The notes under the pieces were generated by a model. It saw nothing but the letters and a program-made list of their open reading frames with translations, was not told the origin of the DNA and searched no databases. A program made the position numbers and the translations under genes. Shown here one piece after another: positions 1-7,503 of a DNA stretch of 64,000 nt; position 1 is the first letter of the stretch, and every line of letters starts with the position of its first letter. Origin of the DNA: UBA830 sp038146925 (GTDB lineage: Bacteria; Pseudomonadota; Alphaproteobacteria; MPNO01; UBA830); the NCBI GenBank assembly GCA_038146925.1, contig JAYQSP010000010.1, forward strand, positions 1 through 64,000. The letters run 5' to 3'.

Positions 1-99
1 ATACCAACGCCGCCTATTTACAGTGAACCAATGGCTTCCTAAGTAGTTGGTATATCTTGGATTCAAGGTGTGACCTGAAGCCTTCTCAGGGAAATGAAC

Positions 100-187
100 A
101 TCCTGTCGGGTGCGCCATTCTCTTTTGAACACAGTGGTTACACCATTGAATCCAAACGCTTTTCTAGGTGAAGCTGTTGGGGTGTAT
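100..187 (+). repeat. Left arm of 88-bp perfect inverted repeat
   Basis: Read base by base, this stretch is identical over 88 bp to the reverse complement of 1347-1434. Identity stops at both ends (99 and 188 do not match). Positions 100-117 repeat the last 18 bases of the neighbouring tRNA-Arg, including its CCA. The rest carries the integrase stop codon and its last 16 codons, read on the minus strand. Confidence 0.95.
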
Positions 188-1343
188 TTTCTCCGTGACA
201 AATCGCTTTAGACATCCATTCGTGCAGCACGTTGATGGGATATCCTGCCCCATAGCTCTGCCCTATTCCGTTTACCGACCACCCCCCGAGCCTGTCAGCA
301 ATATCTCTTGAGCATTCCACTGCTCTTAATCTGTCCCTGAAACTATGTCTGAAAGAATGTATCACGCATCCGTTTGGCACTCGTGGCGACAGCCATTTAT
401 TGAGCGCTGCACTCGCAGAATTAGATTTGCACCCATCTTCACTGCAGTATTTGGGAAACAGAAAATCTGATCCCGACTCCCTTACTGCTCTTGCGGCGGC
501 CCAGGCGGCATACCCGACCAAAGGTACCAATCTCTCGCTTGCTTCTGTTTTAAGTCGCCGCCACGGATGAGTCCTGAGCATGATATGAGGGAACTCTTCG
601 TTTAAACGTATGTCGGCTTTTACCAATCCGACAGCCTCACTAAGACGCATACCTGTGTCGCTTATCAAGGCTACTAACCATCTAGCTTGGTCATCTATGG
701 TTTCGCATTCCGACTGAACCGCCAAGATAGTTTCATTAGGAATGGGCTGCCTTTTTTGGGAAGGCATGCGTTGATCCTCGCGAAGATACACACCCGAGAA
801 CGCCGATGTGTTCGCGCAGCCCTCCTCTTTGGAGACAAAGTTCAATAGGGCAGCAAGTGCACCGAACATTCTCCTGATGCTTGATGGAGACAACCCTCTA
901 TCCAGGAGACTGTCTCTTACAAGGTTGGCATGTTTGCGCGTGTATAGATCTATCGGTCGGTCGCCGACAATCGAGGTCACATTCTTCACTGACCTCTCTA
1001 CCGTTTGGTGAAATGTTTTGGGCTTATCAGCTCCCTTTGCCGAAAGATAAATGTCTTTAGCTTGGGACAAACTGGGTGCATTTGAGTTGGCGGAGCCCTC
1101 ATCCAACAGAAAACGGGCGAGGGGGGTTTCCTGTTTTTTCCACCTTAACGTCAGCCATTCTTCATCCAGCTGAGAAGTAAGAGACGCAGACTTAACTCTG
1201 GCAGCTTTAATCGATCTGGTTCTGAGAGAGATGACAATTCGCTCACATCGATAGTGCCTTTGCAGGTCCGATGGCACTCGTCTGTTGAAGTAGAAGACGG
1301 AGCCTCGTTGATAGAGGTACGGAAAATCGTTGGTACACAGCAT
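138..1343 (-). CDS. Tyrosine recombinase/phage-type integrase beside tRNA-Arg
   Basis: A 401-residue site-specific recombinase. The N-terminal segment (FPYLYQRGSVFYFNRRVP, residues 7-24) resembles the DUF6538-type arm of phage/island integrases. The catalytic set is visible: Arg233 in TGMRLSEA, His329 and Arg332 in HSFR, Trp355 in LGGW, and Tyr364 in QSYGAGY. The frame is open upstream into the tRNA, but the ATG at 1343 lies just before the conserved N-terminus and is taken as the start. Codon use is more AT-rich than in the neighbours, consistent with transfer. The gene lies 73 bp beyond the tRNA-Arg 3' end on the same strand, which suggests the tRNA is the integration target. No other phage genes are present. 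Its last 16 residues are encoded inside the left arm of the inverted repeat. Confidence 0.9.
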   Translation of the reverse strand: MLCTNDFPYLYQRGSVFYFNRRVPSDLQRHYRCERIVISLRTRSIKAARVKSASLTSQLDEEWLTLRWKKQETPLARFLLDEGSANSNAPSLSQAKDIYLSAKGADKPKTFHQTVERSVKNVTSIVGDRPIDLYTRKHANLVRDSLLDRGLSPSSIRRMFGALAALLNFVSKEEGCANTSAFSGVYLREDQRMPSQKRQPIPNETILAVQSECETIDDQARWLVALISDTGMRLSEAVGLVKADIRLNEEFPHIMLRTHPWRRLKTEASERLVPLVGYAAWAAARAVRESGSDFLFPKYCSEDGCKSNSASAALNKWLSPRVPNGCVIHSFRHSFRDRLRAVECSRDIADRLGGWSVNGIGQSYGAGYPINVLHEWMSKAICHGENTPQQLHLEKRLDSMV

Positions 1344-1346
1344 GGT

Positions 1347-1434
1347 ATACACCCCAACAGCTTCACCTAGAAAAGCGTTTGGATTCAATGGTGTAACCAC
1401 TGTGTTCAAAAGAGAATGGCGCACCCGACAGGAT
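1347..1434 (-). repeat. Right arm of 88-bp perfect inverted repeat
   Basis: This is the partner of 100-187 in opposite orientation. It runs from 3 bp upstream of the integrase start codon into the T-arm/acceptor part of tRNA-Arg (1417-1434). The arms bracket a 1,159-bp segment (188-1346) that holds nearly the whole integrase gene. Confidence 0.95.
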
Positions 1435-1493
1435 TCGAACCTGTGACCTCTGGCTTCGGAGGCCAGCGCTCTATCCAACTGAGCTACGGGTGC
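1417..1493 (-). tRNA. tRNA-Arg (anticodon CCG)
   Basis: The 77-nt cloverleaf has a 7-bp acceptor stem (GCACCCG/CGGGTGC), discriminator G and an encoded CCA. The anticodon stem CTGGC/GCCAG encloses loop CTCCGAA, giving anticodon CCG. The T-loop GTTCGAATC is canonical. Its 3' 18 bases are repeated in inverted orientation at 100-117, the usual mark of an integrase attachment core. Confidence 0.96.
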
Positions 1494-1540
1494 CCCTGTG
1501 CCGTGACGGTCCTGAATGGCGACCGTTCCGAAGCGCGCGG

Positions 1541-1569
1541 AACATAGCGCGCCCGGCGGCGCGCGGCAA
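1541..1569 (-). promoter_or_regulatory. Putative promoter of tRNA-Arg
   Basis: On the minus strand TTGCCG (-35) and TATGTT (-10) are separated by exactly 17 nt, about 48 bp upstream of the mature tRNA 5' end. No terminator is visible between the tRNA and the integrase, so transcripts could run into the integrase. Confidence 0.5.
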
Positions 1570-1577
1570 TCGGAAGG

Positions 1578-2579
1578 TTAGGGTTGCCGCCTCAACGCAC
1601 TTAACGCATTTTTCGCCGCCCTGCCCGCGCCGGACGGCAGCGGGGCTTCCGGGTCGGCGATCCAGGCGGCGATATCGTCCCACACGATCTGCGCTTTCAG
1701 ATCGCGCAGCAGCAGGTGCCAGCCGGTGCGGTAGACGGCCGGGCGGTGACCGGCGCCTTTGGGCAGCGCGCGGATGGCATCGAAGGTCGGTCGTTTGGGG
1801 ATCAGTTCGTCGCGGCTGCCATACAGGATCAGCGATCGGGTTTTCAGGCGCGGTGCGGCGGCGACGGCGGCGTCCATGGCATCGACCAGGCCCCTGATGG
1901 TGTCGACACGCGCGCCCTTGATCACCTTCGGATCGGCGCCGAGGCGGCGCAGCATCGGAATATTGTCGGACGCCTGAATGCGCAGCCCGCTGCCGGTCAG
2001 CCGCCAGCCGGGCAGGACGGCATGGGCGATGTCGAGCGCCGCGCCGGGAACGGGGCCGAGATATCTGCGCCCGCGCAGCGCCGGGGCGACGAGGATCAGC
2101 CCGTCGGCACGAACCCGCCGTCCGGCGTCGCCGATCATGGCGATGGCGCCGCCCATGCTTTCGCCCAGCACGAAGACCGGCACGCCGGGATGGCGCGCGC
2201 GGACCAGCGCCACCGTGGCGGCAAGGTCGGCGACCATCGTTTCGTGCCCGGCCCAGATCTTGCGGTGCGGTCCGCCGCCGAAACCGCGCTGATCGTAGGC
2301 ATAGGTGGCAATCCCCCGCGTCGCCCAGTGGGCGCCCGGTTTTTCGAAAGCGCGGGAATAATCGTTGAAGCCGTGCAGCGCGACGATGGCGGCACGGGGC
2401 TCGGCTTTGGGCAGCCAGGCGCGATAGGGCAGCTCGGTGCCGTCCGCCTGCACGAAACTGTCGGGCGTCATTGCCGGGTCCATGAAAGCGGGACCCGCCG
2501 GTTGCAGCCGGGGCGCGCAGGCGGCCAGCGCGGCCGCCGCTGCGACGAGAAAGAGGATGCGGAGAGCGGCGCGTGTCAC
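1578..2579 (-). CDS. Alpha/beta hydrolase lipoprotein (monoacylglycerol lipase-like)
   Basis: A 333-residue serine hydrolase, probably acting on an acylglycerol or other lipid ester at the membrane. The N-terminus is hydrophobic and ends in a lipobox LAAC (Cys21), so it should be a lipoprotein. The fold shows ALHGFNDYS (oxyanion region), nucleophile motif GESMG, acid region SRDELIP and a histidine in GWHLLL. This matches the Hydrolase_4/S33 lysophospholipase group. The start is GTG, whose bases overlap the TGA of the upstream ABC gene (GTGA), so the two are probably translated together. The substrate is not predictable from sequence. Confidence 0.85.
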   Translation of the reverse strand: MTRAALRILFLVAAAAALAACAPRLQPAGPAFMDPAMTPDSFVQADGTELPYRAWLPKAEPRAAIVALHGFNDYSRAFEKPGAHWATRGIATYAYDQRGFGGGPHRKIWAGHETMVADLAATVALVRARHPGVPVFVLGESMGGAIAMIGDAGRRVRADGLILVAPALRGRRYLGPVPGAALDIAHAVLPGWRLTGSGLRIQASDNIPMLRRLGADPKVIKGARVDTIRGLVDAMDAAVAAAPRLKTRSLILYGSRDELIPKRPTFDAIRALPKGAGHRPAVYRTGWHLLLRDLKAQIVWDDIAAWIADPEAPLPSGAGRAAKNALSALRRQP

Positions 2580-3598
2580 GGGCGCGGTTGCGAGCGCGTG
2601 GCTTCCAGCGTGCCGGCCTGCGGGTCGGGCTTGGCGGGGCGCGTCTCCGCTTCCGGCGCGCCGGTGGTCAGCGCCACGAAGATTTCCTCCAGGTCGGTAT
2701 CGCGGGTCGACAGATCGGCGATGCGCAGCCCGGCGGCCTTCACCGCGTCGAGCAACCGGCCCATCTGAACCTGGCTGGGCGGAAACCGGACCAGGATTTC
2801 GCGGCCGTTCTCGATGCCGGCATCGACGCCGGGACCGCTCAGCCCGTCGGGCAGGATGTCGATGTCGCGGTCCACGACAATGCGGGCTTCCTTGCGGTCC
2901 AGCCGGGCGAGCAGGGCGGAGGTCGAATCCTGCGCCACGATCTCGCCGTGATTGATGATGGCGATTTCCTCGCACATGGCCTGGGCTTCCTCCAGGTAAT
3001 GGGTGGTCAGCAGGATGGTGGTGCCGGCGTTGTTCAGCTCCTTCATGTATTCCCACAGCGACTGGCGCAGTTCGACGTCGACGCCGGCGGTCGGTTCGTC
3101 CAGCACCACCACCGGCGGCGAATGGACCAGCGCCTTGGCGACCAGCAGGCGGCGGCGCATCCCGCCCGACAGCGACCGGGCGTAGACATCGGCCTTGTCC
3201 GCAAGGCCCAGCACGTCGAGGATTTCCATGGTCCGGCGCTGGCGCTTCGGCACGCCGTACAGCCCGGCCTGCAGGTCCATTACCTCGCGCGGCGTGAAGA
3301 ATGAATCGAGGTTCAGCTCCTGCGGCACCACGCCGATGGAGCCGCGTGCGCGGCGCATGTCGTCTTCGATGTCCCAGCCGAGGATGCGGGCGCTGCCGGA
3401 CGTTTTGATCACCAGCCCGGCAAGGATGTTGATCAGCGTCGATTTTCCCGCACCGTTGGGGCCCAGCAGGCCGAAAATCGTACCGCGCGGCACGGACAGC
3501 TCCAACGATTTGAGCGCCTCCTTGGGCGGTCCGTCCACGCCCGCATAGACCTTGCGCAGGGCGGAAACCTCTATGGCGGGGGCGTCAGGGTGGTTCAT
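2576..3598 (-). CDS. ABC transporter ATP-binding protein (ABC-2/CcmA type)
   Basis: A 340-residue cytoplasmic ATPase. Walker A is GPNGAGKST, the signature LSGGMRRR, and Walker B VVVLDEPTAG, followed by the switch histidine in LLTTHYLEEA. The C-terminal extension after about residue 230 is typical of DrrA/NodI-like exporters. The matching ABC-2 permease is not adjacent: upstream is a gene on the other strand and downstream is the coupled hydrolase. The permease must therefore be elsewhere, or the ATPase has been separated from it. The exported substrate is unknown. Confidence 0.88.
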   Translation of the reverse strand: MNHPDAPAIEVSALRKVYAGVDGPPKEALKSLELSVPRGTIFGLLGPNGAGKSTLINILAGLVIKTSGSARILGWDIEDDMRRARGSIGVVPQELNLDSFFTPREVMDLQAGLYGVPKRQRRTMEILDVLGLADKADVYARSLSGGMRRRLLVAKALVHSPPVVVLDEPTAGVDVELRQSLWEYMKELNNAGTTILLTTHYLEEAQAMCEEIAIINHGEIVAQDSTSALLARLDRKEARIVVDRDIDILPDGLSGPGVDAGIENGREILVRFPPSQVQMGRLLDAVKAAGLRIADLSTRDTDLEEIFVALTTGAPEAETRPAKPDPQAGTLEATRSQPRP

Positions 3599-3681
3599 GC
3601 GTTGATTTCTTTCGTGAATCGCCCGGTTTGGGTATCATCCGCGCGAACCTACGGCCAACACCGCAAAGAGGCAAACCCGCC

Positions 3682-3870
3682 ATGTCACAGGCACCCGCGC
3701 CCCCCGAAACAGTGGAAGTGGAAACGATCAATGTGTCCTGCGACGGCGGCGGCGGCGCGCTGGGACATCCCAAGGTCTATCTGACCCTGGTCGACGGCGA
3801 GGTCGAATGCCCCTATTGCGACAGGAAATTCGTCCTCAAGGCCGGCGTGACGCCGGCGGGCGGGCATTGA
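3682..3870 (+). CDS. Small zinc-finger domain protein (NDUFS6-like zf-CHCC)
   Basis: A 62-residue protein with a Cys-His-Cys-Cys metal site: Cys in NVSCDGG, His in LGHPKVY, then a CPYC pair. This pattern matches the zf-CHCC family, which includes the mitochondrial complex I subunit NDUFS6 and small alphaproteobacterial homologues. The ATG at 3682 is chosen because AAGAGG lies about 10 nt upstream and the family begins here; a longer open frame exists upstream. It is transcribed away from the ABC gene. A role in respiratory complex assembly is inferred from the family only. Confidence 0.8.
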   Translation: MSQAPAPPETVEVETINVSCDGGGGALGHPKVYLTLVDGEVECPYCDRKFVLKAGVTPAGGH

Positions 3871-3901
3871 GGGGATAGCCCGAAGGCGTTTCCCCTCCCT
3901 G

Positions 3902-3976
3902 CGTCATTCCCGCGGAGGCGGGAATCTTCGATTCATGTGACTGGGTCTGAGAGATCCCCGCCTGTGCGGGGATGAC
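3902..3976. repeat. REP-like intergenic palindromic repeat
   Basis: Two hairpins (TTCCCGCGGAGGCGGGAA and ATCCCCGCCTGTGCGGGGAT) are nested within outer GTCAT/ATGAC ends. This CGTCATTCCCGC...GCGGGGATGAC architecture is a common interspersed intergenic element in proteobacterial genomes. It lies between two convergent genes. Confidence 0.7.
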
Positions 3977-4000
3977 CGCCGTTCGATCGAACGACGGTCA
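3973..4000 (-). terminator. Hairpin overlapping the infC stop codon
   Basis: A 14-bp stem with one mismatch (centre CGATCG at 3984-3989) begins within the infC stop codon. There is no T-run after it, so it may be an mRNA 3'-end stabiliser or a weak terminator rather than a classical intrinsic one. Confidence 0.4.
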
Positions 4001-4534
4001 CTTGGGCGACAGCACCATCACCATCTGGCGGCCTTCCATCTTGGGGAACTGTTCGATCTTGCTCAGTTCCTCCAGATCGTCGCGCACACGATGGAGCACG
4101 TCGAGACCGAGATTCTGGTGGGCCATTTCGCGGCCGCGGAAGCGCATCGTGACCTTCACCTTGTCGCCTTCGCCCAGGAATTTCACCATGGACCGCATCT
4201 TCACGTAGTAATCGTGGCTGTCGATATTCGGCCGCAGCTTGATTTCCTTGACGTCGATTGTTTTCTGCTTTTTCCGGGCTTCGTTCTTTTTCTTCTGTTC
4301 TTCGTATTTGAACTTGCCGTAATCCATGATCTTGCAGACCGGCGGGTCGGCATTATCCGCGACAATGACGAGGTCGAGCCCCAGATTTGCCGCGCGGTCG
4401 AGAGCATCGTCCCGGGTCACGACGCCGATCTGCTCTCCTTCGGCGCCGATCAGGCGGACTTCCGCCGCCTGGATCATTTCATTGATGGGCCGGTCGTCCT
4501 TAACGGGCGGCTCCATGCTTGTATGTCTTGCGAT
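3998..4534 (-). CDS. infC: Translation initiation factor IF-3, ATC start
   Basis: IF-3 binds the 30S subunit and checks start-codon/initiator-tRNA pairing. The 178-residue product has the N-domain (RPINEMIQAAEVRLIG...), a Lys-rich linker and the C-domain (KEIKLRPNIDSHDYYVK). The first ATG (4516) has no ribosome binding site. In frame 18 nt upstream, an ATC (4534) is preceded by AGGAG with a 7-nt gap, giving an N-terminus MARHTSMEPP. Rare AUU-type starts on infC are known to support autoregulation by IF-3, so ATC is the likely true start here. The gene follows thrS by 73 bp on the same strand, the familiar thrS-infC order. Confidence 0.95.
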   Translation of the reverse strand: MARHTSMEPPVKDDRPINEMIQAAEVRLIGAEGEQIGVVTRDDALDRAANLGLDLVIVADNADPPVCKIMDYGKFKYEEQKKKNEARKKQKTIDVKEIKLRPNIDSHDYYVKMRSMVKFLGEGDKVKVTMRFRGREMAHQNLGLDVLHRVRDDLEELSKIEQFPKMEGRQMVMVLSPK

Positions 4535-4607
4535 CGATTTTCTCCTCTAATCGTTTCAGTCTGGTACGAACAACCGGTTCCAGCGGTTTCGGGCGCTCTC
4601 CTTCGCC

Positions 4608-6530
4608 TCAGGCCGCCGGGGCCCGGCACTCCTCCGCAAGTCTAGCGACGGCTTCGTCCAGCGCAAGAAATTCCTGATCCTTGCCGCCCAGACGCCGCAG
4701 CGCCACCTTGCGGTCTTCGATTTCGCGCTGACCGACCACCAGCATCGCCGGCACCTTGGCGTGGCTGTGTTCGCGCACCTTGTAATTGATCTTCTCGTTT
4801 CGGATGTCCAGCTCGGCGCGGATGCCGGCGGCGTCCAGTGCGTTGCGGACCTCGACGGCATAGGCGTCGGCATCCGACGTAATCGTCGCCACCACCGCCT
4901 GGACCGGCGCCATCCACATCGGCATGCGCCCGGCATAGTTTTCGATCAGGATGCCGATAAAGCGTTCGAACGACCCCAGAATCGCGCGGTGCAGCATGAC
5001 CGGGCGGTGCTTTTCGCCGTCTTCGCCGATATAGGACGCATCGAGCCGTTCGGGCAGGACGAAATCGACCTGCAGCGTGCCGCACTGCCAGTCGCGGCCG
5101 ATGGCGTCGCGCAGCACGAATTCGAGTTTCGGGCCGTAGAACGCACCCTCGCCGGGGTTCAGCGTATAGTCCAGCCCGGACGCGTTGACCGCATCGGTCA
5201 GTGCCGCCTCGGCGCGGTCCCACACGTCGTCCTCGCCGGCGCGCACTTCGGGCCGGTCGGCGAACTTCACCATCACGTCGGTGAAGCCGCAATCCTTGTA
5301 GACGCTGAGCAGCAATGCGCAGAACGCCTCGGTCTCCGCCGTGATCTGGTCCTCGGCGCAGAAGATATGTGCGTCGTCCTGGGTGAACGCGCGCACCCGC
5401 ATCAGCCCGTGCAGCGCGCCCGACGGCTCGTAGCGGTGGCACGATCCGAACTCGGCCATGCGCAGCGGCAGGTCGCGGTAGCTTGTTATCCCCTGGCGGA
5501 AAATCTGCACATGGCCGGGGCAGTTCATCGGCTTCAGCGCAAAAATGCGGTCGTCCTCGGTCTCGGCCGTGAACATGTGCTCGCGGAACTTGTCCCAGTG
5601 ACCCGAGGATTCCCAAAGACCGCGGTCGATCAGCTGCGGCGTCTTGACCTCGACGTAGCCGGCCTTGTCCAGCCGGGCGCGGATATAGGTTTCGAGCGTG
5701 CGATACAGCGTCCAGCCCTTGGGGTGCCAGAATACGCTGCCGATGGCCTCTTCCTGGAAATGGAAAAGCTCCATCTCGCGGCCGAGCCGCCGGTGATCGC
5801 GCTTTTCGGCCTCTTCCAGCATGTGGAGGTGGGCCTTGAGTTCCTTTTCGTCGCGCCAGGCGGTGCCGTATATACGCTGCAGCATTTCGTTGTTGGAATC
5901 GCCGCGCCAATAGGCCCCCGCCAGTTTCTGCAGCTTGAACGCCTTTCCGACATGGCCGGTCGACGGCAGATGCGGGCCGCGGCACAGATCCATCCAGTCG
6001 CCCTGACGATAGATCGAAATCGTTTCGTCCATCGGAAGATCGTGGATCAGCTGTGCCTTGTATTTTTCGCCGATGCCGTCGAAATGGCGGGCCGCTTCGT
6101 CGCGGTCCCATTCCTCGCGCACGAACGCATCGTCGCGTTTGACGATTTCACGCATCTTGGCCTCGATCTTTTCCAGATCGTCGGGCGTGAACGGCTCGTC
6201 GCGGGCGAAATCGTAATAGAAACCGTGTTCGATGGCCGGGCCGATGGTTACCTGCGTGCCGGGATACAGTTCCTGCACGGCTTCCGCCATGACATGGGCG
6301 GCATCGTGACGGATGAGTTCGAGCGCTTCGTCGGATTTGCGGGTGATGATTTCGACCGCGCTGTCCTGCTCGATCTTGCGGGAAAGATCGACTACTTCGC
6401 CATCGAGTTTTATGGCAAGCGCCGCCTTCGCCAGACCCGGCCCGATATCGGCCGCCAGCTCGGCGCCGGTGACCGGGCCGTCGAACTGTCTCACGCTGCC
6501 GTCCGGCAACGTAATCGCTACACTGCTCAT
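4608..6530 (-). CDS. thrS: Threonyl-tRNA synthetase
   Basis: Charges tRNA-Thr with threonine. The 640 residues match the family length. Order: TGS domain (about 1-63), the second additional (editing) domain containing HDAAHVMAE, the class II catalytic core with motif 2 region MNCPGHVQIF and motif 3 GSFERFIGIL, then the anticodon-binding domain. ATG at 6530. The gene sits 43 bp downstream of the glycosyltransferase gene on the same strand and upstream of infC, so it may be cotranscribed with both. Confidence 0.98.
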   Translation of the reverse strand: MSSVAITLPDGSVRQFDGPVTGAELAADIGPGLAKAALAIKLDGEVVDLSRKIEQDSAVEIITRKSDEALELIRHDAAHVMAEAVQELYPGTQVTIGPAIEHGFYYDFARDEPFTPDDLEKIEAKMREIVKRDDAFVREEWDRDEAARHFDGIGEKYKAQLIHDLPMDETISIYRQGDWMDLCRGPHLPSTGHVGKAFKLQKLAGAYWRGDSNNEMLQRIYGTAWRDEKELKAHLHMLEEAEKRDHRRLGREMELFHFQEEAIGSVFWHPKGWTLYRTLETYIRARLDKAGYVEVKTPQLIDRGLWESSGHWDKFREHMFTAETEDDRIFALKPMNCPGHVQIFRQGITSYRDLPLRMAEFGSCHRYEPSGALHGLMRVRAFTQDDAHIFCAEDQITAETEAFCALLLSVYKDCGFTDVMVKFADRPEVRAGEDDVWDRAEAALTDAVNASGLDYTLNPGEGAFYGPKLEFVLRDAIGRDWQCGTLQVDFVLPERLDASYIGEDGEKHRPVMLHRAILGSFERFIGILIENYAGRMPMWMAPVQAVVATITSDADAYAVEVRNALDAAGIRAELDIRNEKINYKVREHSHAKVPAMLVVGQREIEDRKVALRRLGGKDQEFLALDEAVARLAEECRAPAA

Positions 6531-6573
6531 GATTTGCTTATCGCGCCCACGCGTTATACATAGAGCCGGGCGT

Positions 6574-7503
6574 TTAACGCAAAGTTAACGCTGCGGCAAC
6601 CTCGGAAACGCCCAGATCCGCCAGATTGTCGCGTTGCAGGATGGTTACGTCGTCGCCGCGCGGCGCCGTGATGTCGGGGTTGGAGGCTTTCGAAAACAGC
6701 ACCACGGACGGGCAACCGCAGATCGCGGCGATATGCATCGGTCCGGTGTCGTTACCGACCGCCCCCGCGGCATGACGCGACATCTCGGCGATATCGGCGA
6801 AAGAGGTGTCTCCGGCGATCGATTTCGCCACACCGTTCGCCGCGATTTCCGCCGCCAGGTCAAACTCATCCGGCCCGCCGATCACCAGCGGCAGCACGCC
6901 CCTGTCCGATATCGATCCGGCGATTTCACGATACGAGGCGGCCGGCCAGCGCTTTTCGGGCCGGTGGGCGGCGCCGCCCGGAATCAGCAGCGCGAACCGG
7001 TCCGGCAGGCCGAAGCGCGAAATATCCGAGGTCAGCCACGACAGATCCGGGAACGGGGTTTCCGGAATGCCCGCCATGGCCAGCTGATCTGCCTGACGCT
7101 CGATCGTGTGCATGTTGTTGCGGTTGTGGTTGGCATGCGGGTGGGACGCGCCGAACGCGACGCCCGACCATTGCGGCCGCCCGAAACCGCGCATCAGACG
7201 GAAATACCAGGCCGACCGGCCCGACGTCTGCAGGTCGTAGACCCGGGTGAACCGTCCGCCCCGCAGCCGCCGGCGCAGCCTCTGGATCGCAATCAGATTG
7301 ATGCGCGACGGGCGCTCGTCGATCCACACCTCGTCGAACAGATCGCAGTCGCGCCCCAGTTGGGCGAACGGCGCCGTGGTCAGCAGCACGATCTCGTCAT
7401 GCGGGTGCGCGGCGCGAATGGCTGAAAACGGGCCGGTGGCGAGAATGAAGTCGCCCAGTGCGCCCAGTTTGATAACCAGTATTCGCCGCTTCGGTGCGGT
7501 CAT
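6574..7503 (-). CDS. Glycosyltransferase family 9 (heptosyltransferase-like)
   Basis: A 309-residue GT-B enzyme of the ADP-heptose:LPS heptosyltransferase family. The family N-terminus VIKLGALGDFILATG and the C-terminal nucleotide-sugar region GNDTGPMHIAAICGCP are both visible, with LIPGGAAHRPEKRWP between them. It probably adds a sugar during lipopolysaccharide core synthesis; the exact sugar cannot be read from sequence. Its ATG overlaps the stop of the upstream glycosyltransferase by 4 bp (ATGA), which points to coupled translation and a joint surface-glycan role. Confidence 0.88.
   Translation of the reverse strand: MTAPKRRILVIKLGALGDFILATGPFSAIRAAHPHDEIVLLTTAPFAQLGRDCDLFDEVWIDERPSRINLIAIQRLRRRLRGGRFTRVYDLQTSGRSAWYFRLMRGFGRPQWSGVAFGASHPHANHNRNNMHTIERQADQLAMAGIPETPFPDLSWLTSDISRFGLPDRFALLIPGGAAHRPEKRWPAASYREIAGSISDRGVLPLVIGGPDEFDLAAEIAANGVAKSIAGDTSFADIAEMSRHAAGAVGNDTGPMHIAAICGCPSVVLFSKASNPDITAPRGDDVTILQRDNLADLGVSEVAAALTLR

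Noticed and set aside
1..99. Short inverted repeat ATACCAAC (1-8) with GTTGGTAT (46-53)
   Set aside because: Eight-bp arms in AT-rich DNA at the window edge; could be an integrase arm site but too short to support.
1578..3056. A 492-codon frame fusing hydrolase and upstream region
   Set aside because: The first 159 codons are antisense-like shadow of the ABC gene; the lipoprotein signal begins at the GTG at 2579.
4761..6563. A 600-codon plus-strand frame opposite thrS
   Set aside because: Exact antisense of thrS; composition is that of a GC-driven shadow.
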